This document shows positions 49,214 to 63,367 of a stretch of 64,000 bases of DNA, in pieces. The stretch spans positions 186,001-250,000 of the forward strand of contig NZ_FNIR01000004.1 in NCBI RefSeq assembly GCF_900103975.1, read 5' to 3'. Position numbers and translations under genes: made by a program. Within the stretch, counting starts at the first letter, position 1. Each line of letters begins with the position of its first letter. Below the pieces are notes generated by a model. The model ran no database searches and was not told where the DNA came from. It saw only the letters and a list, made by a program, of their open reading frames with translations. Origin of the DNA: Klenkia soli. GTDB taxonomy: Bacteria; Actinomycetota; Actinomycetes; Mycobacteriales; Geodermatophilaceae.

Positions 49214-50406
49214 CGTACCTCGACCACGCGGCGACCACGCCGATGATCCCCGAGGCCGTCGCGGCGATGACCGAGCAGCTGGCGCGGGTCGGCAACGCCT
49301 CGTCGCTGCACGCCAGCGGCCGCGAGGCGCGGCGCACGGCCGAGCAGTCCCGCGAGCGGCTGGCCGAGGCCCTCGGCGCCCGGCCCTCCGAGGTGCTCTT
49401 CACCGGCGGCGGCACCGAGAGCGACAACCTCGCGGTCAAGGGCCTGTTCTGGGCCCGCCGCGACGCCGACCCGCGGCGCACCCGCGTCGTGGTCAGCCCG
49501 GCCGAGCACCACGCCGTGCTGGACAGCGTCGAGTGGCTGGTCGAGCACGACGGCGCGCAGGTCACCTGGGTGGACGTCGCGCCCACCGGTGAGGTCACCG
49601 CCGACGCCCTGGCCGCCGCGCTGGGCGACGGCACCGACGTCGCGGTCGCCAGCGTGATGTGGGCCAACAACGAGGTCGGCGCGGTCAGCGACCTCGCCGG
49701 GCTCGCCCGGGTCGCCCACGCCGTCGGCGTGCCGCTGCACACCGACGCCGTGCAGGCGGTCGGCCAGGTCCCGGTGGACTTCGCGGCCAGCGGCGTGGAC
49801 GCGCTCACCATGACCGGCCACAAGCTCGGTGGACCGATGGGCGCCGGGTTGCTGGTGCTGCGCCGGGACGCCGAGTGCACCCCGCTGCTGCACGGCGGCG
49901 GCCAGGAGCGCGACGTCCGCTCCGGCACCCTCGACGTCGCCGCCATCGTGGGCCTGGCCGTCGCCACGGTCGCGAGCACGACCAACCGCGTCGAGCGCGC
50001 CGCCCGGGTCGCCGCGCTGCGCGACCGGTTGGTCGCCGGGGTGGTCGAGCTGGTGCCCGACGTGCAGCTCAACGGACCACCGCTGGACGCCGTCGTCGCC
50101 GGCGGGCCGGGCCGGCTGCCGGGCAACGCGCACCTGTCCTTCCCCGGCGCCGAGGGCGACGCCCTGCTCATGCTGCTGGACGCCAACGGCATCGAGTGCT
50201 CGACCGGGTCGGCCTGCTCCGCCGGGGTGGCCCGCCCCAGCCACGTGCTGCTGGCGACCGGCGCCGACCCCGACCGGGCCCGCAGCTCGCTGCGGTTCAG
50301 CCTGGGCCACACCTCCACCGACGCCGACGTGGACGCCGTCCTGGCCGTGGTCGGTCCGGTCGTCGAGCGGGCCCGGCGGGCGGGTCTGGGACGACGGTCG
50401 GCATGA
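49210..50406 (+). CDS. iscS: Cysteine desulfurase (IscS/NifS type)
   Basis: A 398-residue fold-type I PLP enzyme that removes sulfur from cysteine as a protein persulfide. The N-terminus [32 protein letters not shown], the PLP lysine in [13 protein letters not shown] and the active-site Cys loop [20 protein letters not shown] all match class I desulfurases. mnmA overlaps the stop by 4 nt, so its sulfur is probably delivered to MnmA for tRNA 2-thiouridine, as in the Mtb Rv3025c-Rv3024c pair; supply of Fe-S clusters is also possible. TACGCT at 49195-49200, 9 nt before the ATG, could be an internal promoter. Confidence 0.93.
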   Translation: MTYLDHAATTPMIPEAVAAMTEQLARVGNASSLHASGREARRTAEQSRERLAEALGARPSEVLFTGGGTESDNLAVKGLFWARRDADPRRTRVVVSPAEHHAVLDSVEWLVEHDGAQVTWVDVAPTGEVTADALAAALGDGTDVAVASVMWANNEVGAVSDLAGLARVAHAVGVPLHTDAVQAVGQVPVDFAASGVDALTMTGHKLGGPMGAGLLVLRRDAECTPLLHGGGQERDVRSGTLDVAAIVGLAVATVASTTNRVERAARVAALRDRLVAGVVELVPDVQLNGPPLDAVVAGGPGRLPGNAHLSFPGAEGDALLMLLDANGIECSTGSACSAGVARPSHVLLATGADPDRARSSLRFSLGHTSTDADVDAVLAVVGPVVERARRAGLGRRSA

Positions 50407-51491
50407 GGGTGATCGCCGCGATGAGCGGCGGCGTCGACTCCGCGGTCGCGGCGGCCCTGGCGGTCGAGGCCGGGCACGACGTCACCGGGGTGCACCTGGC
50501 GCTGTCCCAGCACCGGCAGCAGATGCGCAGCGGCTCCCGCGGGTGCTGCAGCGTCGAGGACGCCGACGACGCGCGCCGGGTGGCCGGGGAGCTGGGGATC
50601 CCGTTCTACGTGTGGGACATGGCCGAGCGGTTCGCCGAGGACGTCGTCGACGACTTCGTCGCCGAGTACGCCGCGGGTCGGACGCCGAACCCCTGCCTGC
50701 GGTGCAACGAGAAGATCAAGTTCGCCGCCGTCCTGGACCGCGCGGTGGCGCTGGGCTTCGACGCGGTCGTCACCGGTCACCACGCGCGGTTGGCCGACGG
50801 TCAGCTGCGCCGGTCGGTGGACGCCGCGAAGGACCAGAGCTACGTGCTCGGCGTCCTGACCGCGCAGCAGCTGGCCGGCACGGTGCTGCCCCTGGGGTCG
50901 ATGACCAAGGAGCGGGTGCGGGAGATCGCGGCCGAGCGGGGCTACGCCGTGGCCACCAAGCCCGACAGCCACGACATCTGCTTCATCCCCGACGGCGACA
51001 CCCGCGGCTTCCTGGACCGCCGGCTGGGCACCGCACCGGGTCCGGTCGTCGACGCCGCCACGGGGGCGACGGTGGGGGAGCACCAGGGCACCCACGGGTT
51101 CACCGTCGGGCAGCGCAAGGGCCTGGGCATCACGGTCGGCGACCAGCGGCCGCGCTACGTGCTGGGCATCGAGCCGGTGACCCGCACGGTCACCGTGGGC
51201 ACCGCCGAGCAGACCGGGGTGGACGAGGTGCTCACGGGCGCGCCCACCTGGACCGGGCCGGTGCCCGCCCTCCCGTTCGACGCCGTGGTCCAGCTGCGGG
51301 CGCACGGGGCGGCCGTGCCGTGCACGGTGAGCGCGCGCGACGGCGGGCTCGCGGTCGCCCTGCACGAGGTGCAGCGCGGGGTGGCCCCCGGTCAGTCGGC
51401 GGTGCTCTACGAGCCGGACGCCGAGCGGGGCGACCGGGTGCTGGGCCAGGCCGCGGTGGTCCGCGCGGGGGAGCGTCACCCCGCCCGCTGA
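50403..51491 (+). CDS. mnmA: tRNA-specific 2-thiouridylase MnmA
   Basis: MnmA thiolates U34 in tRNAs for Lys, Glu and Gln using ATP and a persulfide from the adjacent desulfurase. The 362-residue product has the PP-loop SGGVDS (8-13), the first catalytic Cys in [14 protein letters not shown], the acidic KDQSYVL segment and the second Cys in [11 protein letters not shown], then C-terminal beta domains ([12 protein letters not shown]). The ATG at 50403 overlaps the desulfurase stop (ATGA). It ends the ligB-MFS-iscS-mnmA string. No Fe-S-type CXXC cluster was noted. Confidence 0.95.
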   Translation: MRVIAAMSGGVDSAVAAALAVEAGHDVTGVHLALSQHRQQMRSGSRGCCSVEDADDARRVAGELGIPFYVWDMAERFAEDVVDDFVAEYAAGRTPNPCLRCNEKIKFAAVLDRAVALGFDAVVTGHHARLADGQLRRSVDAAKDQSYVLGVLTAQQLAGTVLPLGSMTKERVREIAAERGYAVATKPDSHDICFIPDGDTRGFLDRRLGTAPGPVVDAATGATVGEHQGTHGFTVGQRKGLGITVGDQRPRYVLGIEPVTRTVTVGTAEQTGVDEVLTGAPTWTGPVPALPFDAVVQLRAHGAAVPCTVSARDGGLAVALHEVQRGVAPGQSAVLYEPDAERGDRVLGQAAVVRAGERHPAR

Positions 51492-51631
51492 GCGTGGGCC
51501 GGCCGGTACCCCGTCGCGTTTCGGGGCGGTGAACGGTGGGCGTCGGTTCACAGCCGACCCTTGGTTTCGTCACCGGCGCGGGCTAGGTTTCGCGGGGCGA
51601 GAAGGTTCGCCGTGCTACTTAGTCATGCTCT

Positions 51632-51647
51632 GTGACCGGTCAGTCAC
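51632..51647. promoter_or_regulatory. Inverted repeat upstream of the 5'-nucleotidase gene
   Basis: GTGAC-CGGTCA-GTCAC within the 185-bp gap after mnmA, 29 bp before the start. TACTTA lies about 10 bp upstream and could be part of the promoter. A regulator-binding site is possible; nothing else is seen in this gap. Confidence 0.4.
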
Positions 51648-51676
51648 GCACTGTCCGGCCCGTCCCTGGAGGACCT

Positions 51677-53810
51677 TTGCGCCGAACGCGCCTCACCATC
51701 GCCGCGACCCTCGTCGCCTCCGCCGGGCTCGTGGGCATCCCGGGCGCCGCCCCGGCCGCCGCGCCCGCCGACGTCCCGGTCCAGCTCCTGACGATCAACG
51801 ACTTCCACGGCCGGATCAGCGACACGACCGGCGCCGACGCCACCGTGGGCACGACGACCGTGGGCGGGGCGGCCAACGTGGCGAGCACCGTCGCGGCCAC
51901 CCGGCAGTCCTTCGTGGCCGGTGGCGCGCCCGCCGAGAACTCGTTGTTCATCGGCCTGGGTGACCTGGTCGGGGCGTCGCCCTTCGACTCCGCGGGGTTC
52001 CGCGACGAGTCGACCGTCGAGGTGCTCAACTCCTTGGACATGGCCGTCAGCGTGGTGGGCAACCACGAGTTCGACCGCGGCACCACCGAGCTGCGGCGCA
52101 TCTCGGGGGCCACCGACCGCCAGTTCTCCGACAACCGCACTGCCTGCCAGGGTGTGACCGCCGGGGTCGACGGCTGCTTCCTGGACAGCACCGGGCAGCC
52201 CTTCGCCGGCACCGACTACCCCTACCTGGCCGCCAACGTCGTGCTGGCCGGCACCGACACCCCGATGCTGCCGCCCTACGCCATCCAGGAGGTCGGCGGC
52301 CAGCGCATCGGGTTCATCGGGGTGGTGACCGAGACCACCGCCGGCATCGTGGCGCCCACCGGCATCGCCGACGTCGAGTTCGTGGACGAGGCCGACGCCA
52401 TCAACCGCTACGTCCCCGAGCTGCAGGCGCAGGGCGTGCAGGCCATCGTCGCCCTGGTCCACGAGGGCGGCACGCCGTCCACCCCCGCGGACGTCAACGG
52501 CTGCGGGCAGCTGTCGGGCTCGATCGTCGACATCAACGACCGCACCGACCCCGCCGTCGACGTCGTGCTGTCGGCCCACACCCACCAGAACTACAGCTGC
52601 TACCTGACCGACCCGGCCGGGCAGCCGCGCCTGGTCGCCCAGTCCGGGTACTACGGGCGACTGGTCGGCGACGTGCGCTTCGTCATCGACGGTGCGACCG
52701 GTGACGTCGACCGGCTCTGCGGCACCTACTCGGTCACCAACGTGCCGACCGACCGCGCGGCCCGGACCCCGGACGCCGCCACCGCCTCGATCGTCTCCTA
52801 CTGGGCCGCGCAGGCCACCGCCAACGGCAGCCGCACCGTCGGCAGCACGACGACGCCGCTGGTCCGCGCCACCAACTCCGCCGGCAGCGAGAACCGGGGG
52901 GCCGAGTCGAACCTGGGCAACACCGTCGCGCAGGCGCAGCTCGCCGGTCTCCAGAGCGGGTCCACGTACGCCGACCCCGCCGCGGCCTTCGGCGGCCGCC
53001 CCGCGGTCGCGTTCATGAACCCGGGCGGGCTGCGGGCCAACATCGACGCCGGCCCCATCACCTACGCCGAGGCGTTCGCGGTGCAGCCGTTCGGCAACTA
53101 CGCCAACGCGATCACGCTGACCGGTGCCGACATCCGGCTGCTGCTCGAGCAGCAGTTCTCCACCCCCGGCCGCACGTCGCAGCTGTGGCTGGGTACCTCG
53201 GAGGGCTTCCGCTACACCTACGACCTGTCCCGGCCGGCCTACGACCGGGTCGACCCGGCATCGATCACCATCGACGACCCGACCACCCCGGCGGTCGACC
53301 CGCAGGCCGTCGTGCCCACCACCCGGTACCGGGTCGTGGCCAACTCGTTCCTGAGCGGTGGGGGCGACAGCTTCACCGCCTTCCGCAACGGCACCGCCCA
53401 GGTCACCGGGCCGGTCGACGTCGACACCGCCATCGCCTTCTTCACCGCGAACAACCCCTACACCGCGCCGGCCATCGGCCACGGCGTGGCGGTGACCGAC
53501 ACCCGCGCGGCGAACCCGGCCACCCCGCCGGCCGGCGGCGGCACCGGGGCGGGGGAGAACGGCGGCAACGCGGTCGCCTCCGGCCCGACCGGCACCACCG
53601 GCACCGCTGCCGCCGGGTACCCCTGCCCGACGCCGCCGGCCGAGCCCGGCACGCCGGCCCCCGGTGCCCAGCCGATCGCCCACCCCGGCAACGGGATCGC
53701 GGCCGGGCAGCTGGCCAACACGGGTGCGGCCACCGGGCAGCTGACCGCGCTCGGCGTCGGCCTGCTGCTGGCCGGGGGTGTCGCCACCGCTGCGGGCTAC
53801 CGTCGCGGGC

Positions 53811-53827
<17 letters not shown>
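51677..53827 (+). CDS. Cell-wall-anchored 5'-nucleotidase/UDP-sugar hydrolase with LAxTG sorting signal
   Basis: A 716-residue surface enzyme. A signal peptide (1-30, ending APAAA) precedes the calcineurin-like metallophosphatase domain: LLTINDFHGR, GDLVGASPFDS, VVGNHEFDRG, LVHEGG and SAHTHQNY give the two-metal site. The C-terminal 5'-nucleotidase domain follows with NPGGLRANIDAGPITYAEAF and FGNYAN. After a Gly/Pro linker the protein ends in LANTG (679-683), a hydrophobic stretch and an Arg-rich tail, a class E-type sorting signal. The TTG at 51677 with GGAGG upstream gives the clean signal peptide; a GTG at 51632 lies in the inverted repeat. The only sortase in the window is class F, so anchoring may need an enzyme elsewhere. 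Confidence 0.9.
53798..53803 (+). promoter_or_regulatory. -10 element TACCGT for leaderless MetE-like gene
   Basis: TACCGT, 7 nt, then the GTG at 53811. The element lies inside the last codons of the 5'-nucleotidase gene. Confidence 0.5.
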
Positions 53828-57124
<3,297 letters not shown>

Positions 57125-57133
57125 GGCCGGCCC

Positions 57134-57793
57134 TCAGGCGGGGGGCAGCTGGGCGACGGTGGCGGCGATGCCGGTCAGGTGCGCCAGCCGCAGCAGCTCG
57201 GAGCGGCGGAACGCCGGGCCTCCCGATCGGCCCAGCAGCACCGCGGTACCGCCGTCGAACGGGGCCGCCATCATCTCGACGGCCATCTCCTGCCACATCG
57301 TGGGCACCCAGTCGTCCTCGCTGGGCAGCAGCACGGGGGCGTGCAGCGGCAACCAGGGCAGCACCAGGCCGGTCAGCTCGGGGGCGGCCTCGGAGGCGGC
57401 GTGCACGGTGACGTCGTCCGGGGTGCCGCCCAGCACGACCGCCCACCCGCCGTGCAGCACGCGGGGCAGCTCGTCGGCGAGCAGCGTCGCCGTCCCCCCG
57501 CCCGCGCGGCCGAGGGACTCCAGCAGCTCCAGCTCGCGGTGGGTGTCCAGCTGACCGGAGAAGGGGCGCAGCGACTCGACCTGCACGCCGGGCACGGTCA
57601 TCACCGCGGTGATCAGGCCGTCGGCCACCCGGTCCTCGGGCAGCTCGACCACGATGTCGTCGACGGCCACGCCGCCGCCGCGCTCGAGCACGTCGACCGA
57701 GACGATGTCGATGCCCGCGAGGCCCAGCGCGGTGGCCACGGCCCCCAGGATGCCGGGCCGATCGGGGACGACGAGCCGGAGCAGGTAGGACAC
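57134..57793 (-). CDS. ACT-domain protein (Rv3013 family)
   Basis: A 219-residue regulatory-type protein. The N-terminal ACT domain begins [22 protein letters not shown] with the usual ligand-binding Gly and continues [11 protein letters not shown] and VDDIVVELP. The remaining half has no motif I recognise. Homologues of the same size, such as Mtb Rv3013, lie between ligA and gatC, as here. No ligand is known. The GTG at 57793 follows GGAGGTG. It is divergent from gatC across 211 bp and converges on ligA with 9 bp between stops, a gap containing AGGGCCGGCCCT. Confidence 0.85.
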   Translation of the reverse strand: MSYLLRLVVPDRPGILGAVATALGLAGIDIVSVDVLERGGGVAVDDIVVELPEDRVADGLITAVMTVPGVQVESLRPFSGQLDTHRELELLESLGRAGGGTATLLADELPRVLHGGWAVVLGGTPDDVTVHAASEAAPELTGLVLPWLPLHAPVLLPSEDDWVPTMWQEMAVEMMAAPFDGGTAVLLGRSGGPAFRRSELLRLAHLTGIAATVAQLPPA

Positions 57794-57915
57794 GGGCACC
57801 TCCGCAGGACCGCCGGGTGTCGATCTCCGTCGATCGTGGGCAGCGGCCAGCCTGCCCCATGGCCCCCCGCCAGGGCCAACCCGGCTCGCGGACCAGGCCC
57901 GTGGGCCGCCCCACG

Positions 57916-57921
57916 TAGACT
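57916..57921 (+). promoter_or_regulatory. -10 element TAGACT for the gatCAB operon
   Basis: TAGACT predicts a transcript start about 75 nt before the gatC ATG. The 211-bp region up to the ACT-domain gene holds no other visible signal. Confidence 0.45.
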
Positions 57922-58004
57922 CGCAGGGTCGGGAGCCACGTCGATCCACCGCGCTCCCGCCGTCCACCGACCCGCAGCAGACCGACAGTGGGGCCCACCA
58001 CCGC

Positions 58005-58316
58005 ATGAGCACGGACAGCAGCAGCCTCTCCCGGGACGACGTCGCGCACCTCGCGCAGCTGTCCCGGCTCGCCGTCACCGACGAGGAGCTGGACCTCTAC
58101 GCCGGCCAGCTCGGCGTCGTGCTCGGCGCCGTGGCCCGGGTGCAGGACGCCCCCACCGCCGACGTCGCCCCCACGACGCACGCCGTGCCGCTGACCAACG
58201 TGTACCGCCCCGACGTCGTCGCGCCCAGCCTGCCCCGCGAGCAGGTGCTCGCCGGTGCGCCGGCCGCCGAGGACGACCGCTTCCGGGTGCCGCGGATCCT
58301 GCAGGAAGAAGCATGA
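58005..58316 (+). CDS. gatC: Asp/Glu-tRNA amidotransferase subunit C
   Basis: GatC stabilises the GatA-GatB complex that amidates misacylated Glu-tRNA(Gln) or Asp-tRNA(Asn). The 103-residue product has the standard [21 protein letters not shown] and [19 protein letters not shown] signature. The ATG at 58005 follows the leader from TAGACT. Its stop overlaps the gatA ATG by 4 nt (ATGA). Confidence 0.95.
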   Translation: MSTDSSSLSRDDVAHLAQLSRLAVTDEELDLYAGQLGVVLGAVARVQDAPTADVAPTTHAVPLTNVYRPDVVAPSLPREQVLAGAPAAEDDRFRVPRILQEEA

Positions 58317-59827
58317 GCACCGACCTCACCCACCTCGACGTCACCGCGCTGCAGGCCGCCCTCGCCGACGGCAGCGCCAGCGCCGTCGAGGTGACCCAGG
58401 CCCACCTCGACGCGATCGCCGCCGCCGACGGCGGGCTGAACTCCTACCTGCACGTCGACGCGCTGACCGCGCTGGCCACGGCCGCCGACGTCGACCGGCG
58501 CCGGGCCGCCGGCGAGGAGCTGGGCCGGCTCGCCGGTGTCCCCGTCGCGCTCAAGGACGTCGTCGTCACCCAGGGCGTGCCCACCACCAGCGGGTCCAGG
58601 ATCCTCGAGGGCTGGTTGCCGCCCTACGACGCCACCGTCGCCGCCCGGCTCAAGGCCGCCGGCACCGTGCTGCTGGGCAAGACCAACATGGACGAGTTCG
58701 CGATGGGCTCCTCCACCGAGAACTCCGCCTACGGCCCCACCCGCAACCCGTGGGACCACGACCGCATCCCCGGCGGTTCCTCGGGCGGCTCGTCCGCGGC
58801 CGTCGCCGGGTTCCTCGCCCCCTGGTCGATCGGCACCGACACCGGTGGATCGATCCGGCAGCCGGCCGCCGTCACCGGGCTGGTCGGGCACAAGCCCACC
58901 TACGGCTCGGTGTCCCGGTACGGGCTGATCGCGTTCTCCTCCAGCCTCGACCAGGCCGGCCCGATGGCGCGCACGGTCGCCGACGCCGCGCTGATGCACG
59001 AGGTCATCGGCGGGCACGACCCGCGCGACTCCACCTCGATCGACGCCCCGGCCGCGCCGTTCGTCGAGGCCGCCCGGCAGGGCGCCACCGGCGACCTGTC
59101 CGGGGTCACGGTCGGCGTCGTCCGCGAGCTGGGCGGCGAGGGCCACGCGGAAGGCTACGAGCCCGGCGTCCTGGCTGCGTTCCAGGCCGGGGTCGACCAG
59201 CTGCGCGCGCTGGGCGCCGAGGTGCGCGAGGTGTCGTGCACCAGCTTCGACCTGGCGCTGGCCGCCTACTACCTGATCGCGCCGAGCGAGGCGTCGTCCA
59301 ACCTGTCGCGGTTCGACGGCGTCCGCTACGGCCTGCGGGTGGGCGACGACGGCAGCCGTGACCTCGACGAGGTCATGGCCATGACCCGCGCGCAGGGCTT
59401 CGGCGCCGAGGTCAAGCGCCGGATCATCCTGGGCACCTACGCCCTGTCGTCGGGCTACTACGAGGCCTACTACGGGCAGGCGCAGAAGGTCCGCACCCTG
59501 ATCGGGCGGGACTTCGCCGCGGCGTTCGCCGACGTCGACGTCCTGGTGTCCCCGACCTCGCCGATCGTGGCCTTCCCCATCGGGCAGCGGGTCGGCGACC
59601 CGCTGTCGATGTACGCCGCCGACCTCTGCACGCTGCCCGCGAGCCTGGCCGGCCTCCCGGCCATCTCGGTGCCGTGCGGGCTCAGCGAGGGCCTGCCCGT
59701 CGGTCTGCAGGTCATGGCGCCCGCGCTGGCCGACGACCGCTGCTACCGGGTCGCCGCCGCGCTGGAGGCCGCGCAGGACGCCGCCCGCGGTGGCACCTTC
59801 CTGGGCCAGCTGGCGGCCCGGGCATGA
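58313..59827 (+). CDS. gatA: Asp/Glu-tRNA amidotransferase subunit A
   Basis: The glutaminase subunit of the tRNA amidotransferase, 504 residues, an amidase-signature enzyme. The Lys-Ser-Ser triad is visible as [20 protein letters not shown] and [40 protein letters not shown] is diagnostic for GatA. The start ATG overlaps the gatC stop, and the stop overlaps a small membrane-protein gene. Confidence 0.97.
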   Translation: MSTDLTHLDVTALQAALADGSASAVEVTQAHLDAIAAADGGLNSYLHVDALTALATAADVDRRRAAGEELGRLAGVPVALKDVVVTQGVPTTSGSRILEGWLPPYDATVAARLKAAGTVLLGKTNMDEFAMGSSTENSAYGPTRNPWDHDRIPGGSSGGSSAAVAGFLAPWSIGTDTGGSIRQPAAVTGLVGHKPTYGSVSRYGLIAFSSSLDQAGPMARTVADAALMHEVIGGHDPRDSTSIDAPAAPFVEAARQGATGDLSGVTVGVVRELGGEGHAEGYEPGVLAAFQAGVDQLRALGAEVREVSCTSFDLALAAYYLIAPSEASSNLSRFDGVRYGLRVGDDGSRDLDEVMAMTRAQGFGAEVKRRIILGTYALSSGYYEAYYGQAQKVRTLIGRDFAAAFADVDVLVSPTSPIVAFPIGQRVGDPLSMYAADLCTLPASLAGLPAISVPCGLSEGLPVGLQVMAPALADDRCYRVAAALEAAQDAARGGTFLGQLAARA

Positions 59828-60015
59828 GCACCGCCCTCAAGGCCGCGTGGGGCTTGACCGCCTTCGTGGTCCTCGCCGGCATCCTGGGCTGGGTGCTCAG
59901 CGGCCGGCCCGTGTTCGCCGTCTTCATCGTCCTCGGGGTCCTCACCGCCGTCGGTGCCGTGGTCACCGGCCGCGCCGAGACCCGCGAAGCCCTCAGGAAG
60001 CAGGACAACCCGTGA
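59824..60015 (+). CDS. Small two-helix membrane protein between gatA and gatB
   Basis: A 63-residue protein, mostly two hydrophobic helices (about 6-25 and 29-48) with a short charged tail ending RKQDNP. Its ATG overlaps the gatA stop and its stop overlaps the gatB GTG, each by 4 nt, so it is translated as part of the operon rather than being chance. I recognise no family. It may be peculiar to this lineage or be too small to be annotated elsewhere. Function unknown; conserved coupling would suggest a link to the amidotransferase or simply insertion of a short gene. Confidence 0.75.
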   Translation: MSTALKAAWGLTAFVVLAGILGWVLSGRPVFAVFIVLGVLTAVGAVVTGRAETREALRKQDNP

Positions 60016-61514
60016 GCACCGACCGTCTGCTCGAGTTCGACGACGTCGTCGCCCGGTACGAGCCGGTCTTCGGCCTGGAGACCCACGTCGAGCTGGGCAC
60101 CGCCTCCAAGATGTTCTGCGGCTGCGCCACCACCTTCGGCGCCGAGCCCAACACGCACACCTGCCCGGTCTGCCTGGCCCTGCCCGGCGCACTCCCGGTG
60201 GCCAACGCCGCCGCGATCGAGGCCACCATCCGGATCGGCCTCGCGCTGGGCTGCCGCATCGCCACCTGGTGCCGCTTCGCGCGCAAGAACTACTTCTACC
60301 CCGACATCCCCAAGGGCTTCCAGACGTCGCAGTACGACGAGCCGCTGTGCACCGCCGGCCACCTGGACGTCGAGGTCGACGGCGAGACCTACCGCGTGGA
60401 GATCGAGCGGGTGCACCTCGAGGAGGACACCGGCAAGAACCTGCACGTCGGCGGGGCCACCGGGCGCATCCACGGGGCCGACCACTCGCTGGTCGACTTC
60501 AACCGGGCCGGCATCCCGCTGGTCGAGATCGTCACCCGGCCGGTCCCCGGCGTCGGCGCCAAGGCCCCCGAGGTCGCCCGCGCGTACGTCGCCGAGCTGC
60601 GCGAGATCCTGCTGGCCCTCGGGGTCTCCGAGGTCCGCATGGAGCAGGGCAACCTGCGCTGCGACGTCAACACCTCGCTCGCCCCGACCGGCTCGCTGGA
60701 GTGGGGCACCCGCACCGAGACCAAGAACGTGAACTCGTTGCGCTCGGTCGAGCGGTCGGTGCGCTACGAGATGCGCCGCCAGGCCGCCCTGCTGGACGAC
60801 GGCGTGCGGATCATGCAGGAGACCCGGCACTTCCACGAGGACACCGGCTCGACCTCTGCAGGGCGGAGCAAGGAGGAGGCCACCGACTACCGGTACTTCC
60901 CCGAGCCCGACCTGGTGCCCATGGCCCCCGACGCCGACTGGGTCGCCCAGCTGCAGTCCGACCTCCCCGAGCTGCCGGCTGCCCGCCGGACCCGCCTGCG
61001 CGAGGAGTGGGGCATCGCCGACTCCGAGATGGCCTGGTTGGTCAACGCCGGCGCTCTCGGGCTGGTCACCGACACCGTCGCGGCCGGGGCCGACCCGGCC
61101 GACGCCCGCAAGTGGTGGTTGGGCGAGCTGTCCCGCCGGGCGAAGGACGACGGCGTCGAGCTCGCCGACCTCGCCGTCACCCCGGCGCAGGTCGCGGAGC
61201 TGTGCGGGCTGGTCGCCGCCGGCACGGTCAACGACCAGCTGGCCCGGCAGGTGCTCGACGGCGTGCTGGCCGGCGAGGGCTCGCCGCAGCAGGTCGTGGA
61301 GTCCCGTGGGCTGGCGGTGATGGGGGAGTCCGACGAGCTCGGCGCCGCCGTCGACGCGGCCATCGCCGGGGCGCCCGACGTCGTGGAGAAGGTGCGCGGT
61401 GGCAAGACCGCGGCCCTCGGTGCGCTGGTCGGCGCCGTCATGAAGGAGACCCGCGGCAAGGCCGATGCAGCGACCGTCCGCCGCATGCTCGAGGAGCGGG
61501 TGCTCGGCGGGTGA
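60012..61514 (+). CDS. gatB: Asp/Glu-tRNA amidotransferase subunit B
   Basis: GatB binds tRNA and performs kinase and transamidation steps. The 500-residue product starts with [23 protein letters not shown] and has the Cys pairs CGC and CPVC of the zinc site, [31 protein letters not shown] and [14 protein letters not shown]. The C-terminal YqeY-like tail includes [16 protein letters not shown]. The GTG overlaps the small membrane gene stop. gatB's stop overlaps the acetyltransferase start. Confidence 0.97.
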   Translation: MSTDRLLEFDDVVARYEPVFGLETHVELGTASKMFCGCATTFGAEPNTHTCPVCLALPGALPVANAAAIEATIRIGLALGCRIATWCRFARKNYFYPDIPKGFQTSQYDEPLCTAGHLDVEVDGETYRVEIERVHLEEDTGKNLHVGGATGRIHGADHSLVDFNRAGIPLVEIVTRPVPGVGAKAPEVARAYVAELREILLALGVSEVRMEQGNLRCDVNTSLAPTGSLEWGTRTETKNVNSLRSVERSVRYEMRRQAALLDDGVRIMQETRHFHEDTGSTSAGRSKEEATDYRYFPEPDLVPMAPDADWVAQLQSDLPELPAARRTRLREEWGIADSEMAWLVNAGALGLVTDTVAAGADPADARKWWLGELSRRAKDDGVELADLAVTPAQVAELCGLVAAGTVNDQLARQVLDGVLAGEGSPQQVVESRGLAVMGESDELGAAVDAAIAGAPDVVEKVRGGKTAALGALVGAVMKETRGKADAATVRRMLEERVLGG

Positions 61515-62047
61515 TCTCGGTGCAGCCACTGCAGCGAGCCGACCTCGGTCTGCTCGCTGCGTGGCTCGCCGAGCCGCTGGTCCACCGGTGGTGGGCCGAG
61601 GACCCGGCCGGGGTCGAGGCCCGGTACGGGCCGGCGATCGACGGCGACGACCCGACCGCCCTGTACCTGGGCCTCGAGGACGGCGTGCCGTTCGGCTTCG
61701 TCCAGGTCTACCGCTTCGCCGACGAGCCGGGGTACACGACGGAGCTGTCCGAGGTCTGCCCCGTGCCGGCGGGTGCGCTCAGCATCGACTACCTGGTCGG
61801 GTCACCCGACGCGCGCGGTCGAGGTCTGGGCACCGCGCTCATCCGCGCCGCGGTCGACCGCGGCTTCGCCGACCACCCCGACGCCCACGACGTCCTCGTC
61901 CCCGTGCACGCCGAGAACCACGCCTCCCGCCGAGCCCTGGAGAAGGCCGGCTTCACCCAGGTCGCCGAGGGTGAGCTGGAACCGGACAACCCGCAGGACA
62001 CGAGGGACCACGTCGTCCACCGCAGACGCCGCGCGACGTCCGGCTGA
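61511..62047 (+). CDS. GNAT acetyltransferase (AAC(6')-like)
   Basis: A 178-residue GNAT enzyme. [24 protein letters not shown], the substrate-side segment, and [23 protein letters not shown], the acetyl-CoA pyrophosphate loop, resemble aminoglycoside 6'-acetyltransferases and RimJ-type proteins of actinobacteria; [14 protein letters not shown] is the terminal motif. Whether it acetylates a drug, a metabolite or a protein cannot be told. The GTG overlaps the gatB stop by 4 nt (GTGA), so it is the last gene of the gat operon. Confidence 0.85.
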   Translation: MISVQPLQRADLGLLAAWLAEPLVHRWWAEDPAGVEARYGPAIDGDDPTALYLGLEDGVPFGFVQVYRFADEPGYTTELSEVCPVPAGALSIDYLVGSPDARGRGLGTALIRAAVDRGFADHPDAHDVLVPVHAENHASRRALEKAGFTQVAEGELEPDNPQDTRDHVVHRRRRATSG

Positions 62048-62145
62048 CGAGGCGGCCCGCAGGGTCGCCGAGGATGGCGGGGGAGTGGCTCAACGCCAGC
62101 CGGGACGGCACCTGATCGCGGTGGGAGCCCGGAGGGCGACAGTCA

Positions 62146-63297
62146 TCACAGCGGGCTGGTCTGGTCCGACGCCGGCGGCTGGATGCGGAGCACCTTGTCG
62201 TCGTCCTCGGCGGGGGTGCCGAGGCCGTCGGTGTTGGACGTGGTGATCCACAGGGCGCCGTCGGCGTCGACGACCACGGTGCGCAGCCGGCCGTACTCGT
62301 CGGCCAGGAACGGCTGCGGTTCGTCGACCGGGGCACCGTCGGGGCCGAGGGTGGCCAGCACGACCTGCTCGCCGTCGAGGGCACCGAGGAAGACGAAGCT
62401 GCCGGAGATCGCGCACCCGGCGAGTCCACCGGTCTCGGCGGGGACGGTCAGCACCGCGGGGTTCGCGCCGGGGACGGCGACGGGGGAGCCGTAGTCACCG
62501 CCGGGCACCAGCCGGTCGAGCTCGTCGGGGCCGGTCGCGGCGTCGTCGGTGGCGTACACGGTGCCGTCGGCACCGACGCACAACCCCTGCACGTTCGACA
62601 GCCCCGAGCTGTAGACGGGCCCGGTGCCGACGGGCTGCCCGAAGACGTCGTAGGCGAGGACCTTGCCGGCCAGCGACGCGGGGTCCTGGGCGAGCGTGGC
62701 GACCCCGGTGTCGCCGGTGCCCACGTAGAGGGTGCCGTCGACGCCGAACACGAGGCCGCCGCCGTTGCGGGTCTCACCGCGGGGGATGCCGGTGACCACC
62801 GGGTTCGGGGTGCCGCCCAGCGGGAAGCGGACCACCCGGTTGTCGGTCGCCGTGGACAGGTAGGCGTAGAACAGCCCGTCCTGGGCGAAGGTGGGCGACA
62901 GCGCCAGGCCGAGGAGGCCGCCGTCCCCGGTGGTGTCGACGCCGGGCACGACCATCAGCTCGCGCGCGGGCGAGCGGTCGGGGAAGACCTGCAGCAGCCG
63001 GCCGGTCTCGCGCTCGGCGACCACCCCGGTGCCGTCGGGCAGCAGCACCAGCCCGGTCGGGACGGCGAGGTCGGTGGCCAGCACGTTCGGGTCGCCGGGG
63101 TCCTCCTCGTCGGCGCCGGGCGTGGAGGGGTCACCGGGCGCGGGCGCCGGCACGCTGTCGGTCGGCGGCCCGACCTGGGGGCCGGGCTCCTCCTGCACCG
63201 CGCGGAACGGGCCGGCGGGGGTGTAGCCACCGCCGCCGCAGCCGGCCAGCACGAGGCAGGCGGTCACGGCCACCACCGCGCGGGCTCCCCGGGTCAC
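62146..63297 (-). CDS. Sugar dehydrogenase-type (GSDH) beta-propeller lipoprotein
   Basis: A 383-residue surface protein. The lipobox LVLAGC (Cys20) is followed by a Pro-rich linker and a beta-propeller of the PQQ-dependent glucose/sorbosone dehydrogenase family: LAVPTGLVLLPDGTGVVAERETGRL, GDGGLLGLALSP, RNGGGLVFGVDGTLYVGTGDTG and a C-terminal LWITTSNTDG. The GNGGGL-like loop is present, but some PQQ-binding residues (for example the His-Gln pair) are not evident, so catalytic activity is uncertain. TACCCT lies 7 nt before the GTG. It converges on the GNAT gene with 98 bp between stops, in which I see no gene. Confidence 0.8.
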   Translation of the reverse strand: MTRGARAVVAVTACLVLAGCGGGGYTPAGPFRAVQEEPGPQVGPPTDSVPAPAPGDPSTPGADEEDPGDPNVLATDLAVPTGLVLLPDGTGVVAERETGRLLQVFPDRSPARELMVVPGVDTTGDGGLLGLALSPTFAQDGLFYAYLSTATDNRVVRFPLGGTPNPVVTGIPRGETRNGGGLVFGVDGTLYVGTGDTGVATLAQDPASLAGKVLAYDVFGQPVGTGPVYSSGLSNVQGLCVGADGTVYATDDAATGPDELDRLVPGGDYGSPVAVPGANPAVLTVPAETGGLAGCAISGSFVFLGALDGEQVVLATLGPDGAPVDEPQPFLADEYGRLRTVVVDADGALWITTSNTDGLGTPAEDDDKVLRIQPPASDQTSPL

Positions 63298-63304
63298 CCT
63301 GGCC

Positions 63305-63310
63305 AGGGTA
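63305..63310 (-). promoter_or_regulatory. -10 element TACCCT for leaderless sugar dehydrogenase gene
   Basis: On the minus strand TACCCT is followed by 7 nt and the GTG at 63297. Confidence 0.55.
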
Positions 63311-63353
63311 CGCACCGGGGGCGTCCCGGATCGCCGTCCGACGGGGCGGCCCC

Positions 63354-63359
63354 TAACGT
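63354..63359 (+). promoter_or_regulatory. -10 element TAACGT for the 2-hydroxyacid dehydrogenase gene
   Basis: TAACGT is followed by 8 nt and the GTG at 63368. No Shine-Dalgarno sequence is visible. Confidence 0.55.
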
Positions 63360-63367
63360 CTGCGGAC

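Noticed and set aside
51632-51647. CRP-type site upstream of the 5'-nucleotidase gene
   Set aside because: The TGTGA and TCAC halves are 8 bases apart instead of the 6 of a TGTGA-N6-TCACA site, so it is listed only as an inverted repeat.
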